From Devosia epidermidihirudinis (GTDB taxonomy: Bacteria > Pseudomonadota > Alphaproteobacteria > Rhizobiales > Devosiaceae), in NCBI RefSeq assembly GCF_000971295.1, contig NZ_LANJ01000019.1:186001-250000 (forward strand): DNA of 64,000 nt, written 5' to 3'. Position 1 is the stretch's first letter, and every line of letters begins with the position of its first letter. Both the position numbers and the translations under genes were made by a program. This document shows positions 25,294 to 34,715 of the stretch, in pieces. The notes below the pieces were generated by a model that was given only the letters and a program-made list of their open reading frames with translations, ran no database searches and was not told the origin of the DNA.

Positions 25294-26544
25294 TCACGCG
25301 TGCGACTTGCCGAGGACGCTTTCCGAGATGCTGGTCGGCAGGGGCCGAGGCTTCTCGATGCGGCCAAGAACAGGCAGGATCACGAGGAAGTGGATGAAGT
25401 AGTACGCGGTGCAGATCTTGGCCAGGATCACGTAGATGCCTTCTGCCGGTGCTGCACCAAGATAGGTCAGCGCGACAAAGTTGATCACGAACAGCCAGTA
25501 GAACCACTTGAACATCGGACGGAAGTTGCCCGAACGCACCTTGGACCGATCCAGCCATGGCAGGAAGAACAGGATGACGATCGAACCGCCGAAGAAGATC
25601 ACGCCACCAAGCTTGGAGTCGATGAACAGGATGTTGAAGTCGATGGCGCGCAGGATCGCGTAGAATGGCAGGAAGTACCATTCAGGAACGATATGGGTTG
25701 GCGTCACCTGGCTGTTGAACTGGATATAGTTATCCGGATGGCCGAGGATGTCTGGTGCAAAGAAGATGAACCACGCGAACGGGATCATGAACAGCACCAT
25801 GCCGAACGCGTCCTTCATCGTGTAGTACGGATGGAAGGGCAGCGTGTCGCGGCTCGACTTCACGTCAACGCCAGTCGGGTTGTTGTTGCCGGGAACGTGC
25901 AGAGCCCAGATGTGGAGCACGATGACGGCGGCAATCACGAATGGCAGCAGGTAGTGCAGCGAGAAGAAGCGGTTCAGCGTTGGGTTACCAACCGAGAAAC
26001 CACCACGCAGCAGCTCCAGCAGCGGGTTACCGATAACCGGGATCGCCGCGAAGATGTTGGTGATAACGGTCGCAGCCCAGCCAGACATCTGGCCCCATGG
26101 CAGCACGTAGCCCATGAAGGCGGTTGCCATCATCAGCACGAAGATCAGCACGCCCAGGATCCACAGGATCTCGCGTGGAGCCTTGTAGGAACCGAAATAC
26201 ATGCCACGGAAAATGTGGATGTAGACGGCGGCAAAGAACATGGAAGCGCCGACGGCATGGGTCGCCTGAATGATGCGACCGCCGTTCACGTCACGGCGAA
26301 TGTGCTCGACAGAGTCGAACGCCATGGCGACGTTTGGCGTGTAGTGCATGGCCAGGATCACCCCGGTCACGATCTGCACCACAAGGCACATCACGAGGAT
26401 CGCGCCGAAGGTCCACCAGTAATTGAGGTTCTTCGGCGTGGGGAAATCCATCAGGTGCTCTTTGGAGAACCGGATGATCGGCAGACGTTCATCGAGCCAC
26501 TTCTCGATACCAGTGCCGGGCGTGTAAGTCGAATGTTCGGACAT
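25294..26544 (-). CDS. petB: cytochrome b subunit of the bc1 complex
   Basis: A 416-residue polytopic protein carrying haems bL and bH. Helix B reads [20 protein letters not shown] and helix D contains [20 protein letters not shown], giving the four haem His ligands. The PEWYF motif of the quinol-oxidising site is seen near residue 288. Start set at MSEHST (26544), five codons inside the longest frame, just after petA. Confidence 0.96.
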   Translation of the reverse strand: MSEHSTYTPGTGIEKWLDERLPIIRFSKEHLMDFPTPKNLNYWWTFGAILVMCLVVQIVTGVILAMHYTPNVAMAFDSVEHIRRDVNGGRIIQATHAVGASMFFAAVYIHIFRGMYFGSYKAPREILWILGVLIFVLMMATAFMGYVLPWGQMSGWAATVITNIFAAIPVIGNPLLELLRGGFSVGNPTLNRFFSLHYLLPFVIAAVIVLHIWALHVPGNNNPTGVDVKSSRDTLPFHPYYTMKDAFGMVLFMIPFAWFIFFAPDILGHPDNYIQFNSQVTPTHIVPEWYFLPFYAILRAIDFNILFIDSKLGGVIFFGGSIVILFFLPWLDRSKVRSGNFRPMFKWFYWLFVINFVALTYLGAAPAEGIYVILAKICTAYYFIHFLVILPVLGRIEKPRPLPTSISESVLGKSHA

Positions 26545-26558
26545 CGGAAAAGCCCCCA

Positions 26559-27125
26559 CTAACCGATCTGGACCAGCGTATCGCTGATAAATTCATAAGG
26601 CGGCAACACCAGGTTAAGCGGTGCGGGGCCTTTGCGGATGCGACCAGCACTGTCGTAGTGCGAGCCATGGCAGGGGCAGAACCAGCCGTCGAAATCGCCC
26701 GCCTCACCGATCGGCACGCAGCCGAGGTGGGTACAGTTAGCGATCATGATCAGCCAGTCTTCGTGGCCGGGCTTGGTGCGCTCTTCGTCGGTTGCCGGGT
26801 CCTTCAGATCGGACAGTGGAACCGCCTTGGCTTCGTCGATCTCTTTTTGTGTGCGGTGACGCACAAAGACCGGCAAGCCGCGCCAGGTAATGGTAACCGA
26901 CTGACCAACTTCAATGCCGGCCAGATTGAATTCGATGCTGGCAAGAGCCAGCGTCGACGCATCGGGGTTCAGCTGATTGATAAGGGGCCAGATCGTGGCA
27001 GCGGCACCCACAGCCGCAACCGATCCGGTTGCGACGAAGATGAAATCCCGCCGATTCGTTGAATGTTCTGCTTGCGTTGCCAAGGTCCCGTTCCCCGTAC
27101 GATGCACATCAGACGCGGCCGGCAT
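26559..27125 (-). CDS. petA: Rieske iron-sulfur subunit of the bc1 complex
   Basis: A 188-residue protein. The N-terminal [10 protein letters not shown] is a Tat-type signal-anchor, normal for Rieske proteins. The [2Fe-2S] ligands lie in CTHLGC and CPCHGSHYD. The C-terminal VLPPYEF is also canonical. First gene of petABC; the complex oxidises ubiquinol and pumps protons. Confidence 0.97.
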   Translation of the reverse strand: MPAASDVHRTGNGTLATQAEHSTNRRDFIFVATGSVAAVGAAATIWPLINQLNPDASTLALASIEFNLAGIEVGQSVTITWRGLPVFVRHRTQKEIDEAKAVPLSDLKDPATDEERTKPGHEDWLIMIANCTHLGCVPIGEAGDFDGWFCPCHGSHYDSAGRIRKGPAPLNLVLPPYEFISDTLVQIG

Positions 27126-27331
27126 TGGCGAGCCTATTCCTGCATACGCACAATAGGCTGCCGTCCGCCCTCAAGCGGCCCGTCAGTTAGGGTCCTTTTT
27201 GCACTGTCACAGGCGCTTGTCCAGTGCGGCGCGCAGTGACAGCGAACAAGTGCGACACTATACCCAATCTCATCGCGCTCCCTGCCCGGCTAGTGGCCCC
27301 CTGCGCCCTGCCCAACCCTGTGGAACCAGCC

Positions 27332-27802
27332 ATGTCGGTCGATCTTGCCCTCTACCAGCCCGACATTGCCAACAATACCGGCACCCTCATTCGTTTAGGT
27401 GCCTGTCTGGGCGTTACCATCCATATCATCCACCCCACAGGCTTCCCGTTTTCTGCCAAAACGCTGGCCAGGGCGGGCCTCGACTACGTCGACCACGCCG
27501 CCGTGACCGAGCACAATAGCTGGACCCAGTTCGACCAGTGGCGGCGCGAGGCTGGTCGGCGACTCGTTTTACTCACCACCAAGTCTGAAACCTCGGCCTA
27601 TGCCGTCCCCTTTGCTTCCAATGACATCCTGATGGTTGGCCGCGAAAGCGCCGGCGTTCCCGATGCCGTCGCCGCTGCAGCAGACCTCAGCATACGCATT
27701 CCCATGCGCGACGGTTTGCGCTCGATCAATGTGGCGCTCGCCGCGACGCTTATTCTGGGGGAAGCAAAAAGACAGACGGACGGGTTTACAGGGCTCCAAT
27801 GA
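27332..27802 (+). CDS. trmL: tRNA (cytidine/uridine-34-2'-O)-methyltransferase
   Basis: A 156-residue SPOUT-fold RNA methylase. It starts [20 protein letters not shown] and has the two knot motifs [13 protein letters not shown] (near 97) and [16 protein letters not shown] (near 124), which bind S-adenosylmethionine. The start is set at MSVDLA because the protein family begins there. Its stop overlaps hemF (ATGA). Confidence 0.93.
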   Translation: MSVDLALYQPDIANNTGTLIRLGACLGVTIHIIHPTGFPFSAKTLARAGLDYVDHAAVTEHNSWTQFDQWRREAGRRLVLLTTKSETSAYAVPFASNDILMVGRESAGVPDAVAAAADLSIRIPMRDGLRSINVALAATLILGEAKRQTDGFTGLQ

Positions 27803-28695
27803 CGGTTCATGTGACAGATATCATGACACTTCCTCCCAATATCGACGACAAGAAGGCCACAGCACAGGCCTGGTTCCGCGCACTTCGCGACCGCATCTGT
27901 GCCGAGTTCGAGGCCATCGAAGCCCAGGTTCAGGGCCCCAATGCCGACATGCCTGCGGGCAAGTTCGAGATCACCCCATGGGACCGCGCCGCCGGCGGCG
28001 GCGGCGAAATGGGCATGATCCATGGCCGGGTCTTCCAGAAGGCAGGCGTGCACATCTCGACTGTCCACGGCGAGTTCTCGGCTGATTTCGCCAAGCAGAT
28101 GCCGGGCACCGAGGCGGGCGCCCAGTTCTGGAGCTCGGGCATTTCGCTGATTGTGCATCCCTGGAACCCCAACGTTCCGGCCGTGCATATGAACACGCGC
28201 ATGATCGTCACCGGTAAGCAGTGGTTTGGCGGCGGCGCCGACCTGACCCCCGTGCTCGACCGTCGCCGCACCCAGGACGATGTTGATACCGTCGACTTCC
28301 ACGCTGCCATGCGCGCGGCCTGCGAAAACCGCCCCGGCGTCGACTATGACCGCTACAAGCAGTGGTGCGACGAGTACTTCTTCCTGCCCCACCGCAACGA
28401 GCATCGCGGCACTGGCGGCATTTTCTATGATCACCATAATAGCGGTGATTGGGACGCCGACTTCGATTTCACCAAGGCAGTTGGCGAAGCCTTCCTCGGC
28501 ATTTATCCGGAGCTGGTTCGCCGCAACTTTGAAACGCCATGGACCGATGCGGATCGCCACGAACAGCTGGTGCGCCGTGGCCGCTATGTCGAGTTCAACC
28601 TGCTCTATGATCGCGGCACGACCTTCGGCCTCAAGACCGGTGGCAATGTGAACTCGATCCTCTCCTCCATGCCTCCAGAGGTTCGCTGGCCCTGA
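27799..28695 (+). CDS. hemF: oxygen-dependent coproporphyrinogen III oxidase
   Basis: A 298-residue enzyme that decarboxylates coproporphyrinogen III to protoporphyrinogen IX using O2, in haem synthesis. The family signature appears as [12 protein letters not shown] near residue 141, and the C-terminal [19 protein letters not shown] is canonical. Translationally coupled to trmL before it and with only one base to the ATPase gene after it. Its presence suits an aerobe with a bc1 complex. Confidence 0.97.
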   Translation: MTVHVTDIMTLPPNIDDKKATAQAWFRALRDRICAEFEAIEAQVQGPNADMPAGKFEITPWDRAAGGGGEMGMIHGRVFQKAGVHISTVHGEFSADFAKQMPGTEAGAQFWSSGISLIVHPWNPNVPAVHMNTRMIVTGKQWFGGGADLTPVLDRRRTQDDVDTVDFHAAMRAACENRPGVDYDRYKQWCDEYFFLPHRNEHRGTGGIFYDHHNSGDWDADFDFTKAVGEAFLGIYPELVRRNFETPWTDADRHEQLVRRGRYVEFNLLYDRGTTFGLKTGGNVNSILSSMPPEVRWP

Positions 28696-28696
28696 T

Positions 28697-29845
28697 ATGA
28701 CGCTCACTGCCGTTGACATCACCGGCTACCGATCTGTCCGCGCCATCCATTTTCCGGTGCGGCAGCTCTCGGTGCTGGTGGGTGCCAATGGCGTGGGCAA
28801 AACCAATCTCTATCGCGCCCTTGAACTGGTTCACGCCGCAGCAACCGGAACCCTGGCCGAAGACATCGCCAGCCAGGGCGGACTGGGATCGGTATTCTGG
28901 GCTGGAGAACGCAAGGCGTCGGAAACGCCGCGACTGACGCTGTCGGTCAGCCTTGACGATATCGGCGGCGGGCCGCGTGACTACGCCGTCGAACTCGGTT
29001 TTGCGCCAAGCTACGAAGTTGAAATCGGCTTCCGCGCGCCAGCCACCGCCGCCTTTCCACTTGAGGCCCAAATAAAGGCCGAGCGCCTGACCCTCAAGGG
29101 CGGCGCGCGCCCGACAGTGCTGATGGAGCGCAAGCAGGGTATGGCCTGGGCGCGTGACGCCGAAGGTCGCCGTGTGGTGGCCGATGAGAACCTGTTGTCC
29201 AACGAAACGGCGCTGTTTGCACTGCGTGGCTACCCCGAAATTGACGCCGTGCGTGAAACACTGGCCGCCTGGCGCTTTTTCCATGGCTTCCGCACGGACG
29301 CTGGCTCGCCATTGCGCCAGCCCGGGCTCGCCGTGACCTCGCCGCTCCTGGCCGCCAATGGAGCGAATCTGGCGGCCGTGTTCGCCACGCTGCGGCACAT
29401 CCGCGAAGACAGCGTCGACCTCGATACTGCAATCGACGACGCATTTCCCGGCGCCGTGCTCGATGTTCCCCTGCCCGAGCAGAACAGCAGCTTCAGCCTG
29501 ACCTTTCCCGATATGCCCAAGCGCGCCTTCGGGGCAGCGGAGCTTTCGGACGGCACGCTACAGTTCCTCGCCTTAATGGGCGCATTGCTCTCTTATCGTC
29601 TGCCTCCACTGATCGCCCTCAACGAACCCGAATCGAGCCTTCACCCCGAATTGCTGCCCGCTCTGGCCCGCGTCATCGCCAAGGCGGCGCAACGCACGCA
29701 AATCTGGGTGGTGACGCACTCAACCATTCTCTCGGACGCCATCGCCGCCGAAACCGGCATCCTGCCGCGCGAAGTGATCCGCAAGGACGGCGGTACCTGG
29801 CTCAAGGGGCTCAACACCATCGGCACCTTCGCCGACGACGACTGA
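28697..29845 (+). CDS. RecF/SMC-like AAA family ATPase
   Basis: A 382-residue protein of the AAA_21/AAA_15 type. Walker A is GANGVGKTN near residue 33; the C-terminal half has an ABC-like LSDGTLQFLALMGALL signature, followed by a Walker B-like LIALNEPESSLHPEL with Asn in place of the usual Asp, and a WVVTHS switch His. Such proteins act in DNA repair or as toxin/defence ATPases, but no partner nuclease is next to it; it is coupled to hemF. Specific role unknown. Confidence 0.8.
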   Translation: MTLTAVDITGYRSVRAIHFPVRQLSVLVGANGVGKTNLYRALELVHAAATGTLAEDIASQGGLGSVFWAGERKASETPRLTLSVSLDDIGGGPRDYAVELGFAPSYEVEIGFRAPATAAFPLEAQIKAERLTLKGGARPTVLMERKQGMAWARDAEGRRVVADENLLSNETALFALRGYPEIDAVRETLAAWRFFHGFRTDAGSPLRQPGLAVTSPLLAANGANLAAVFATLRHIREDSVDLDTAIDDAFPGAVLDVPLPEQNSSFSLTFPDMPKRAFGAAELSDGTLQFLALMGALLSYRLPPLIALNEPESSLHPELLPALARVIAKAAQRTQIWVVTHSTILSDAIAAETGILPREVIRKDGGTWLKGLNTIGTFADDD

Positions 29846-29906
29846 GGGGAACCCTTCAGCGCTCCCTACCGTTGTGCCACAGGCACATCATCAAGGGAGA
29901 TCACTG

Positions 29907-30092
29907 ATGAAACGCTTTGACTCAGCCTCGCTTATTCCCGGATCGACATGGCATGCGGAGGCCGAATCCGAGGCCGAAGTTGTCCGCCGCGCCGTGGAAA
30001 ACCTCCGCAACATGCATGGCGAGACCGAGATTCGCCCCGACATGATCGAACGCATCAAGGAACGCATCGTCGACGTTCCAACCAAGCACTAG
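29907..30092 (+). CDS. small acidic protein of unknown function
   Basis: A 61-residue helical protein (start MKRFDSASL, AAGGGAGA ribosome site upstream) with a middle AESEAEVVRRAVENLRN and C-terminal ERIKERI helix. It looks like the short uncharacterised proteins common in Hyphomicrobiales genomes. Its stop overlaps the convergent cca gene by four bases. Confidence 0.65.
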   Translation: MKRFDSASLIPGSTWHAEAESEAEVVRRAVENLRNMHGETEIRPDMIERIKERIVDVPTKH

Positions 30093-31264
30093 CGTTCGAG
30101 CATCGCCAGCAGGTCTGATTTATCGAGGGCAAAGCCGCTCTCGATAAACACCCGCTCCAGGCGCGCCAATTCTTGCCCCATCCTCGGTCCCGGCACCACG
30201 CCGAGATCGGCTAAGTCGCGACCATTGATGGGAAACGGCTGCACAACCGTCGCGGCCAATTCGCGCGCAGTTTCTGCCAGTAGCGCCCTGCCCCAGGCTC
30301 CACGCGCCGCCGCCATTGCAAGGCCTTCCACCGCCATATCGGCATGGCGATAAGCGGCTTCGCCCACCCGACCATCGGCGATCAGCGCCGCCGCAGCCAG
30401 AACCTGCCGAGCGGACTTCACGACCTCGCCAGACAGCCGCCAACGCGACTGAGCGCCCTCGAGATCGTCGCCCGCTAAAAGGGCTAGCCGTCCCGTCGGT
30501 GATGATCCACCGATCAGCTCATACCCCACCAATGCGTTCAAATCGGTCGCGTCGATGGCCAATAGGCCAATTTCGACCATGCGCGTCAGCGTCAGTGCCA
30601 CCTTAGGCAGACCTAACATGCGCAGTAACTCACTGCCCACCCGCTCCGCGGACAGATGCTCAAGCTTGCCCGCAGCGGCGGCACAGGCCACCAGTCCTGG
30701 CTCATCGAACATTTCTGCGCCATGGCTCGCCGTGAAGCGGAAGAAGCGATAGACGCGCAACCCATCTTCTTCGATCCGTTGATCGGCATCGCCAATGAAC
30801 CGCACACGGCCCGCCAACGCATCCTCAACGCCCTTGAGCGGATCAAACAGCGTACCGTCCGCCGCGCAATAAAGCGCATTGAGGGTGAAATCACGCCGAC
30901 TGGCGTCCTCGACCCAGCTGCTGCCGAACGCGACCACCGCATGGCGGCCATCGGTCTCGACATCGCGCCGCAGCGTCGTCACCTCCGCCAGCGTCTCGCC
31001 GAGCTTTAGTGTCACCGTGCCATGCTCGATGCCGGTTGGGTAATGTGCAATCCCCGCCGCCTTGGCCCGCGCAATCACCTCGTCGGGCAGCAATTCCGTC
31101 GCCAGATCGATGTCCGGATTGTCTCGCTGGCGGCCCAGAATAGTGTCGCGCACCACTCCGCCCACAGCCCGGGTCCGGCGTTTGGCACCATCGAGAGCGG
31201 CGAAAATCGCCTGTGTCTCGGGCCGCACCAGCCACTCCGCCGCTTCGAGCGCCTTGATACTCAT
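30089..31264 (-). CDS. cca: CCA tRNA nucleotidyltransferase / poly(A) polymerase family
   Basis: A 391-residue class II nucleotidyltransferase. The head domain contains GGVVRDTILGRQRDNPDIDLATE, with the flexible-loop arginine and the two catalytic aspartates (DIDL), and later SSWVEDASRRDFTLNALY. It adds or repairs the tRNA 3' CCA end. It follows the Nudix gene with an overlapping ATGA. Confidence 0.92.
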   Translation of the reverse strand: MSIKALEAAEWLVRPETQAIFAALDGAKRRTRAVGGVVRDTILGRQRDNPDIDLATELLPDEVIARAKAAGIAHYPTGIEHGTVTLKLGETLAEVTTLRRDVETDGRHAVVAFGSSWVEDASRRDFTLNALYCAADGTLFDPLKGVEDALAGRVRFIGDADQRIEEDGLRVYRFFRFTASHGAEMFDEPGLVACAAAAGKLEHLSAERVGSELLRMLGLPKVALTLTRMVEIGLLAIDATDLNALVGYELIGGSSPTGRLALLAGDDLEGAQSRWRLSGEVVKSARQVLAAAALIADGRVGEAAYRHADMAVEGLAMAAARGAWGRALLAETARELAATVVQPFPINGRDLADLGVVPGPRMGQELARLERVFIESGFALDKSDLLAMLER

Positions 31265-31893
31265 GCCGCAGCCTCGTCCATCGCCAGGTCGCGGAAGCGC
31301 CGCGTCAAATTGGCGGTAATGCCCCAGATGCGATGCCCGTCATGGTCGATCTGCCAGGTGCGATGCTCCTTGCCATCCCGCTTGATGCGGAATTCGCCAT
31401 AGGTCTGCGGATTGAGAATCCGCGACAGTGGCACTTCGAACACCGAATGCACCTCGCCCGGGTTGGGCACAAATGGCCCGCTCGGCTCAACTACCGCCAC
31501 GACAGGCGTAATCAGATAATTGGTGCCGGTGAAATAGGTCGGCATGAAGCCCAGAATGCGCGCATCGCGCCGCTCCATCGCCACTTCCTCAAACGCCTCG
31601 CGCAACGCGGCAGCGCCCGCATCGCTGTCTCCGGCATCCACCTTGCCGCCCGGGAACGCCACCTGCCCCGAATGGGCCCGCAGATCGGGCGAGCGCTCGG
31701 TATAGAGCACCGTATGGCCCTCAGGCCGTCGAATCAGGGCGATCAACACCGCCGCTGGCACCGGCGGGCGCGCAAATGGCCGCTCCGGCGCCCAATCTGG
31801 CACCAGGGTTTCTGCCGCTGGCAGCTCCGGCGGCACACTCAGCAGCCGCGTTACAAGGCGATCAATAATTGCGTCGTCAGCCGACAAGGCCAC
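31261..31893 (-). CDS. CoA pyrophosphatase-type Nudix hydrolase
   Basis: A 210-residue Nudix protein. The Nudix box starts GGKVDAGDSDAGAAALREAF, then EEV, with the first family Glu replaced by Asp or shifted. The upstream LIRRPEGHTVLYTERSPDLRAHSGQVAFPGG is the NudL/CoAse pattern. Such enzymes cut CoA to 3',5'-ADP and phosphopantetheine. Upstream partner of cca. Confidence 0.88.
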   Translation of the reverse strand: MALSADDAIIDRLVTRLLSVPPELPAAETLVPDWAPERPFARPPVPAAVLIALIRRPEGHTVLYTERSPDLRAHSGQVAFPGGKVDAGDSDAGAAALREAFEEVAMERRDARILGFMPTYFTGTNYLITPVVAVVEPSGPFVPNPGEVHSVFEVPLSRILNPQTYGEFRIKRDGKEHRTWQIDHDGHRIWGITANLTRRFRDLAMDEAAA

Positions 31894-32010
31894 ACCAGAA
31901 TATGTTTCGTTGCACCCAGCTTAGGCGACCTCGCAGCCCACCGCACCTGTTTTGGGATCAACACAAGTATTCGATGGGCCCGTTACCCATCTACCCCACC
32001 CACCGGCGCT

Positions 32011-32085
32011 GCCCTCGGACTTGATCCGAGGGTCACTCGTAACCCGGCACAAGCGGACAAAAGCCCTCGGATCAAGTCCGAGGGC
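32011..32085. repeat. palindromic repeat, family B variant copy 5
   Basis: Arms GCCCTCGGACTTGATCCGAGGG (32011-32032) and CCCTCGGATCAAGTCCGAGGGC (32064-32085) are perfect complements, and each is self-complementary. The centre shares CGGCACAAGCGGACA with the copy at 15681. Confidence 0.88.
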
Positions 32086-32119
32086 AACACGGTGATGGAA
32101 TTAGAAATGACGGAAAGCC

Positions 32120-32677
32120 TCAGCCCTGCTGAAACGCGCCGATCTTGCCGGAAAGCGTGGTCGCCAGCGACTTGTCTTCGGCAAACACCAGCACGCGGGT
32201 TGGATCGACCGGACCGGGGAATTCGATATTGCCAGGCACGGTTGGCTCCCAGCCAAGCGGGCAGTAATAGTCGCGGTCGCCTACCAGCATGACGAACTGG
32301 CCTTCGCCCCGTGCCAGCGTCCGCTTTGTCACTTCGCGCGCCAGCAGCTTGCCGGCGCCGAGCTTGCGGAAATTGGGATGGGTGGCCAGGGGGCCGAGCA
32401 TGTAGCCGTTAATGCCGCCAATGCTGATCGGGGTCATCCAGACCGAGCCGCAAGGCGTGCCCTCAACCTCAGCAACAAGGCTCAGGCTCTTGTCGATGGG
32501 GAACTGCTCGCGAATGCGAAACGCCGTGCGCGCAAACCGACCGGGACCAAAGGCAATCGCCTGCAAATCCTCGATGAACGCATCATCGGCATCCGTCGCT
32601 GGGCGCACGGTGGGAACTTTGGCAAGAGTCGAAGGAGCGATGGCGGCGGCAGCCGAAGTCTGAGCGACAGAGGTCAT
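32120..32677 (-). CDS. GNAT-family N-acetyltransferase
   Basis: A 185-residue predicted acetyltransferase. The acetyl-CoA loop can be seen in LGPLATHPNFRKLGAGKLLAREV near residue 95 (R-x-x-G-x-G/A type), and SLVAEVEGTPCGSVWMTPI precedes it as beta strands 4-5. ATG at 32677 (MTSVAQ) is preferred over the TTG 33 bases upstream. The substrate is unknown. Confidence 0.82.
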   Translation of the reverse strand: MTSVAQTSAAAAIAPSTLAKVPTVRPATDADDAFIEDLQAIAFGPGRFARTAFRIREQFPIDKSLSLVAEVEGTPCGSVWMTPISIGGINGYMLGPLATHPNFRKLGAGKLLAREVTKRTLARGEGQFVMLVGDRDYYCPLGWEPTVPGNIEFPGPVDPTRVLVFAEDKSLATTLSGKIGAFQQG

Positions 32678-33027
32678 CACAATGATCCAGGATGGAGATG
32701 CGTAGGACAAACCCGGCGCTAAAAAGCACCGTTCAAAGGACCACTTATGGTCGTCGTGTCACCAGCAAAACCTTTACCATCCTGGGCGCCTCCGACGCCT
32801 GATTTCCGCATTAGCACCACAGGGACCTCGCGTAAACAAAAACTCATGTCCGCACCCCGCTATTTCAAATCGATGTTCGGCCTCTGTGTTCAAAATGCAC
32901 AACACTTCGTTGCGTCATCCCGGCCTTATCGTTCTGGCTACCCAAGGCTATGTCTCAGGCAACGCAATTCGACGCTGGGGAGTTAGCCTCCCCAACACGT
33001 CCAGAACATGACGGAAAGGGTACGATC
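32678..33027. other. 350-base intergenic stretch without a recognised element
   Basis: It lies between the divergent acetyltransferase and glutathionyl-hydroquinone reductase genes and should hold both promoters, but I could identify no clear box, hairpin or repeat. Confidence 0.4.
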
Positions 33028-33987
33028 TTGGGACAATTGATCGACGGAAAGTGGTCCACACAGTGGTACGATACCAAAAAGACCGGCGGTAAATTCGAGC
33101 GTGCCCAGGCGGGCTTCCGCAACTGGGTCACCGCCGACGGCAGCGCCGGCCCGACGGGCGAAGGCGGCTTCAAGGCCGAGGCCGGCCGCTATCACCTCTA
33201 TGTGTCGCTGGCCTGCCCCTGGGCGCACCGCACGCTGGTTTTCCGCAAGCTGAAAAACCTCGAAGACCTGATCTCGGTCTCCATCGTCTCACCCAAAATG
33301 CCCGACGAAACCGGCTGGAGCTTCGACAAGCAAACCGGCTCGACCGGCGACGCGCTGTTTGGCCATGACTATATGTGGCAGATCTATACCCAGGCCGTGC
33401 CTGACTATACCGGCCGCGTCACCGTGCCCGTGCTCTGGGACAAGCAGACCGGCAAGATCGTGTCGAACGAAAGCTCGGAAATCATCCGCATGTTCAATTC
33501 GGCCTTCAACGAGCTGACCGGCAATGATGATGACTACTATCCTGAGGCCCTGCGGCCCCAGATCGATGCCATCAACTCACGCGTCTATGACGACATCAAC
33601 AATGGCGTCTACAAGGCCGGCTTTGCCACCACGCAGGAAGCCTATGAGGGCGCTGTCACCAAGCTGTTCGACGCCCTCGACTGGGTTGAAGGCATCCTTG
33701 GCGAAACCTCATACCTGACCGGCGACACCATCACCGAAGCCGATTGGCGCCTGTTCACCACGCTGGTCCGCTTCGATGCCGTCTATGTCGGCCACTTCAA
33801 GTGCAATCGCCAGCGCATCGCCGACTACAAGAACATCTCGCACTATCTCAAGGCGCTCTACGAAGTGCCCGGCGTCAAGGAAACGGTCGATATCGACCAC
33901 ATCAAGACGCACTATTACTGGAGCCACATCACGATCAATCCAACCCGGATTATCCCGCTCGGGCCGGAGCTGCCATTTTTGAAGTAA
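33028..33987 (+). CDS. yqjG: glutathionyl-hydroquinone reductase (Xi-class GST)
   Basis: A 319-residue enzyme that reduces glutathionyl-quinones to hydroquinones. The catalytic cysteine is in SLACPWAHRTL near residue 54, with GHDYMWQIYTQAVPDYTGRVTVPVLWD following, as in E. coli YqjG. I start it at TTG 33028 (reads MGQLIDGKWSTQWYDT), because that is where the family begins and AAAGGG lies 7 bases before. The in-frame ATG at 32950 would add 26 residues without homologous look. Confidence 0.92.
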   Translation: MGQLIDGKWSTQWYDTKKTGGKFERAQAGFRNWVTADGSAGPTGEGGFKAEAGRYHLYVSLACPWAHRTLVFRKLKNLEDLISVSIVSPKMPDETGWSFDKQTGSTGDALFGHDYMWQIYTQAVPDYTGRVTVPVLWDKQTGKIVSNESSEIIRMFNSAFNELTGNDDDYYPEALRPQIDAINSRVYDDINNGVYKAGFATTQEAYEGAVTKLFDALDWVEGILGETSYLTGDTITEADWRLFTTLVRFDAVYVGHFKCNRQRIADYKNISHYLKALYEVPGVKETVDIDHIKTHYYWSHITINPTRIIPLGPELPFLK

Positions 33988-33992
33988 CGCTT

Positions 33993-34125
33993 CTTCACCT
34001 CTCCCTTGGAGGAGAGGTCGACGCCCTATGGGTCGGGTGAGGGGGCCTTTTCTGGGCGAGGTGCGTGCGAAATGCCCCCTCACCCGCCGCTGCGCGCCGA
34101 CCTCTCCTCCAAGGGAGAGGTGAAG
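33993..34125. repeat. nested palindrome, family E
   Basis: Perfect 28-base outer arms (33993-34020 and 34098-34125; CTTCACCTCTCCCTTGGAGG...) enclose an inner pair, GGGTGAGGGGGC / GCCCCCTCACCC. It fills the gap between convergent genes and may act as terminator for both. Confidence 0.88.
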
Positions 34126-34128
34126 CCC

Positions 34129-34605
34129 TCAATACCCCCAGACATCCCGCTTGGGCTGCTTGTCGAAATACTCGTCGATCCGTTGCGAGGTAGCTGGCGT
34201 CACCTTCTCAGGCAGCGCATGCCGATCAAACCACGCGACCTCGGAAATCTCGTGGTCAGCCTTGCGGTCGAACACCTTCTCGAAATTCTTGGCGACATAG
34301 AAAGCCACGTGGTCACGGTTCGTCACCGGGCTCGTATTGTGATAGATGCCGAACAATTCCATGGAACCGATCACGCGATAGCCGGTTTCTTCGAGTGTCT
34401 CGCGCGCGCCAGCAAACTCGAGCGTTTCACCCGGGCTGACGCCACCGCCGGGGAATTGCCAGCCCGGCACATAGGTATGGCGAATGAGCAGCACCTTGTC
34501 GCCATCCACCACCATCACGCGGGAGCCAACGGTCATCCGGTGCCACAGGCCCTTGAGGGTCAGGAACACCTTGGCGCGCCACTGCTGAAAGCCATTCATT
34601 TGCAT
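34129..34605 (-). CDS. Nudix hydrolase
   Basis: A 158-residue protein with a perfect Nudix box: GGVSPGETLEFAGARETLEE, then TGY, at about residues 54-76. Unlike the one at 31261 it has no CoAse-specific block. It hydrolyses some nucleoside-diphosphate-linked compound, which cannot be specified. AAAGGGA stands 7 bases before the chosen ATG (MQMNGF). Confidence 0.85.
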   Translation of the reverse strand: MQMNGFQQWRAKVFLTLKGLWHRMTVGSRVMVVDGDKVLLIRHTYVPGWQFPGGGVSPGETLEFAGARETLEETGYRVIGSMELFGIYHNTSPVTNRDHVAFYVAKNFEKVFDRKADHEISEVAWFDRHALPEKVTPATSQRIDEYFDKQPKRDVWGY

Positions 34606-34715
34606 CACTTAATCCCTTTGAGCCCCACCGGTAGCAGAGGTTTGATCACGACAAAATCGCCCTGCATGCCGATTGACCGTTTTCTTGCCCTTCGCCTTCT
34701 GGCATTACCCGCTTA

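Noticed and set aside
24404..25681. Possible cytochrome b-c1 fusion (fbcH-like) gene
   Set aside because: The c1 frame is open into petB, but petB is in another frame with its own stop, and c1 has its own ATG and signal peptide.
25300..26562. 420-codon plus-strand open frame across petB
   Set aside because: Antisense of a certain cytochrome b gene; His- and Asp-rich low-complexity translation.
28697..29845. An OLD/Gabija-type anti-phage system
   Set aside because: The ATPase lacks a TOPRIM domain and no helicase or nuclease partner lies next to it.
32747..32986. 79-codon ORF before the glutathionyl-hydroquinone reductase gene
   Set aside because: No ribosome site and overlaps the likely promoter region; its product shows no pattern.
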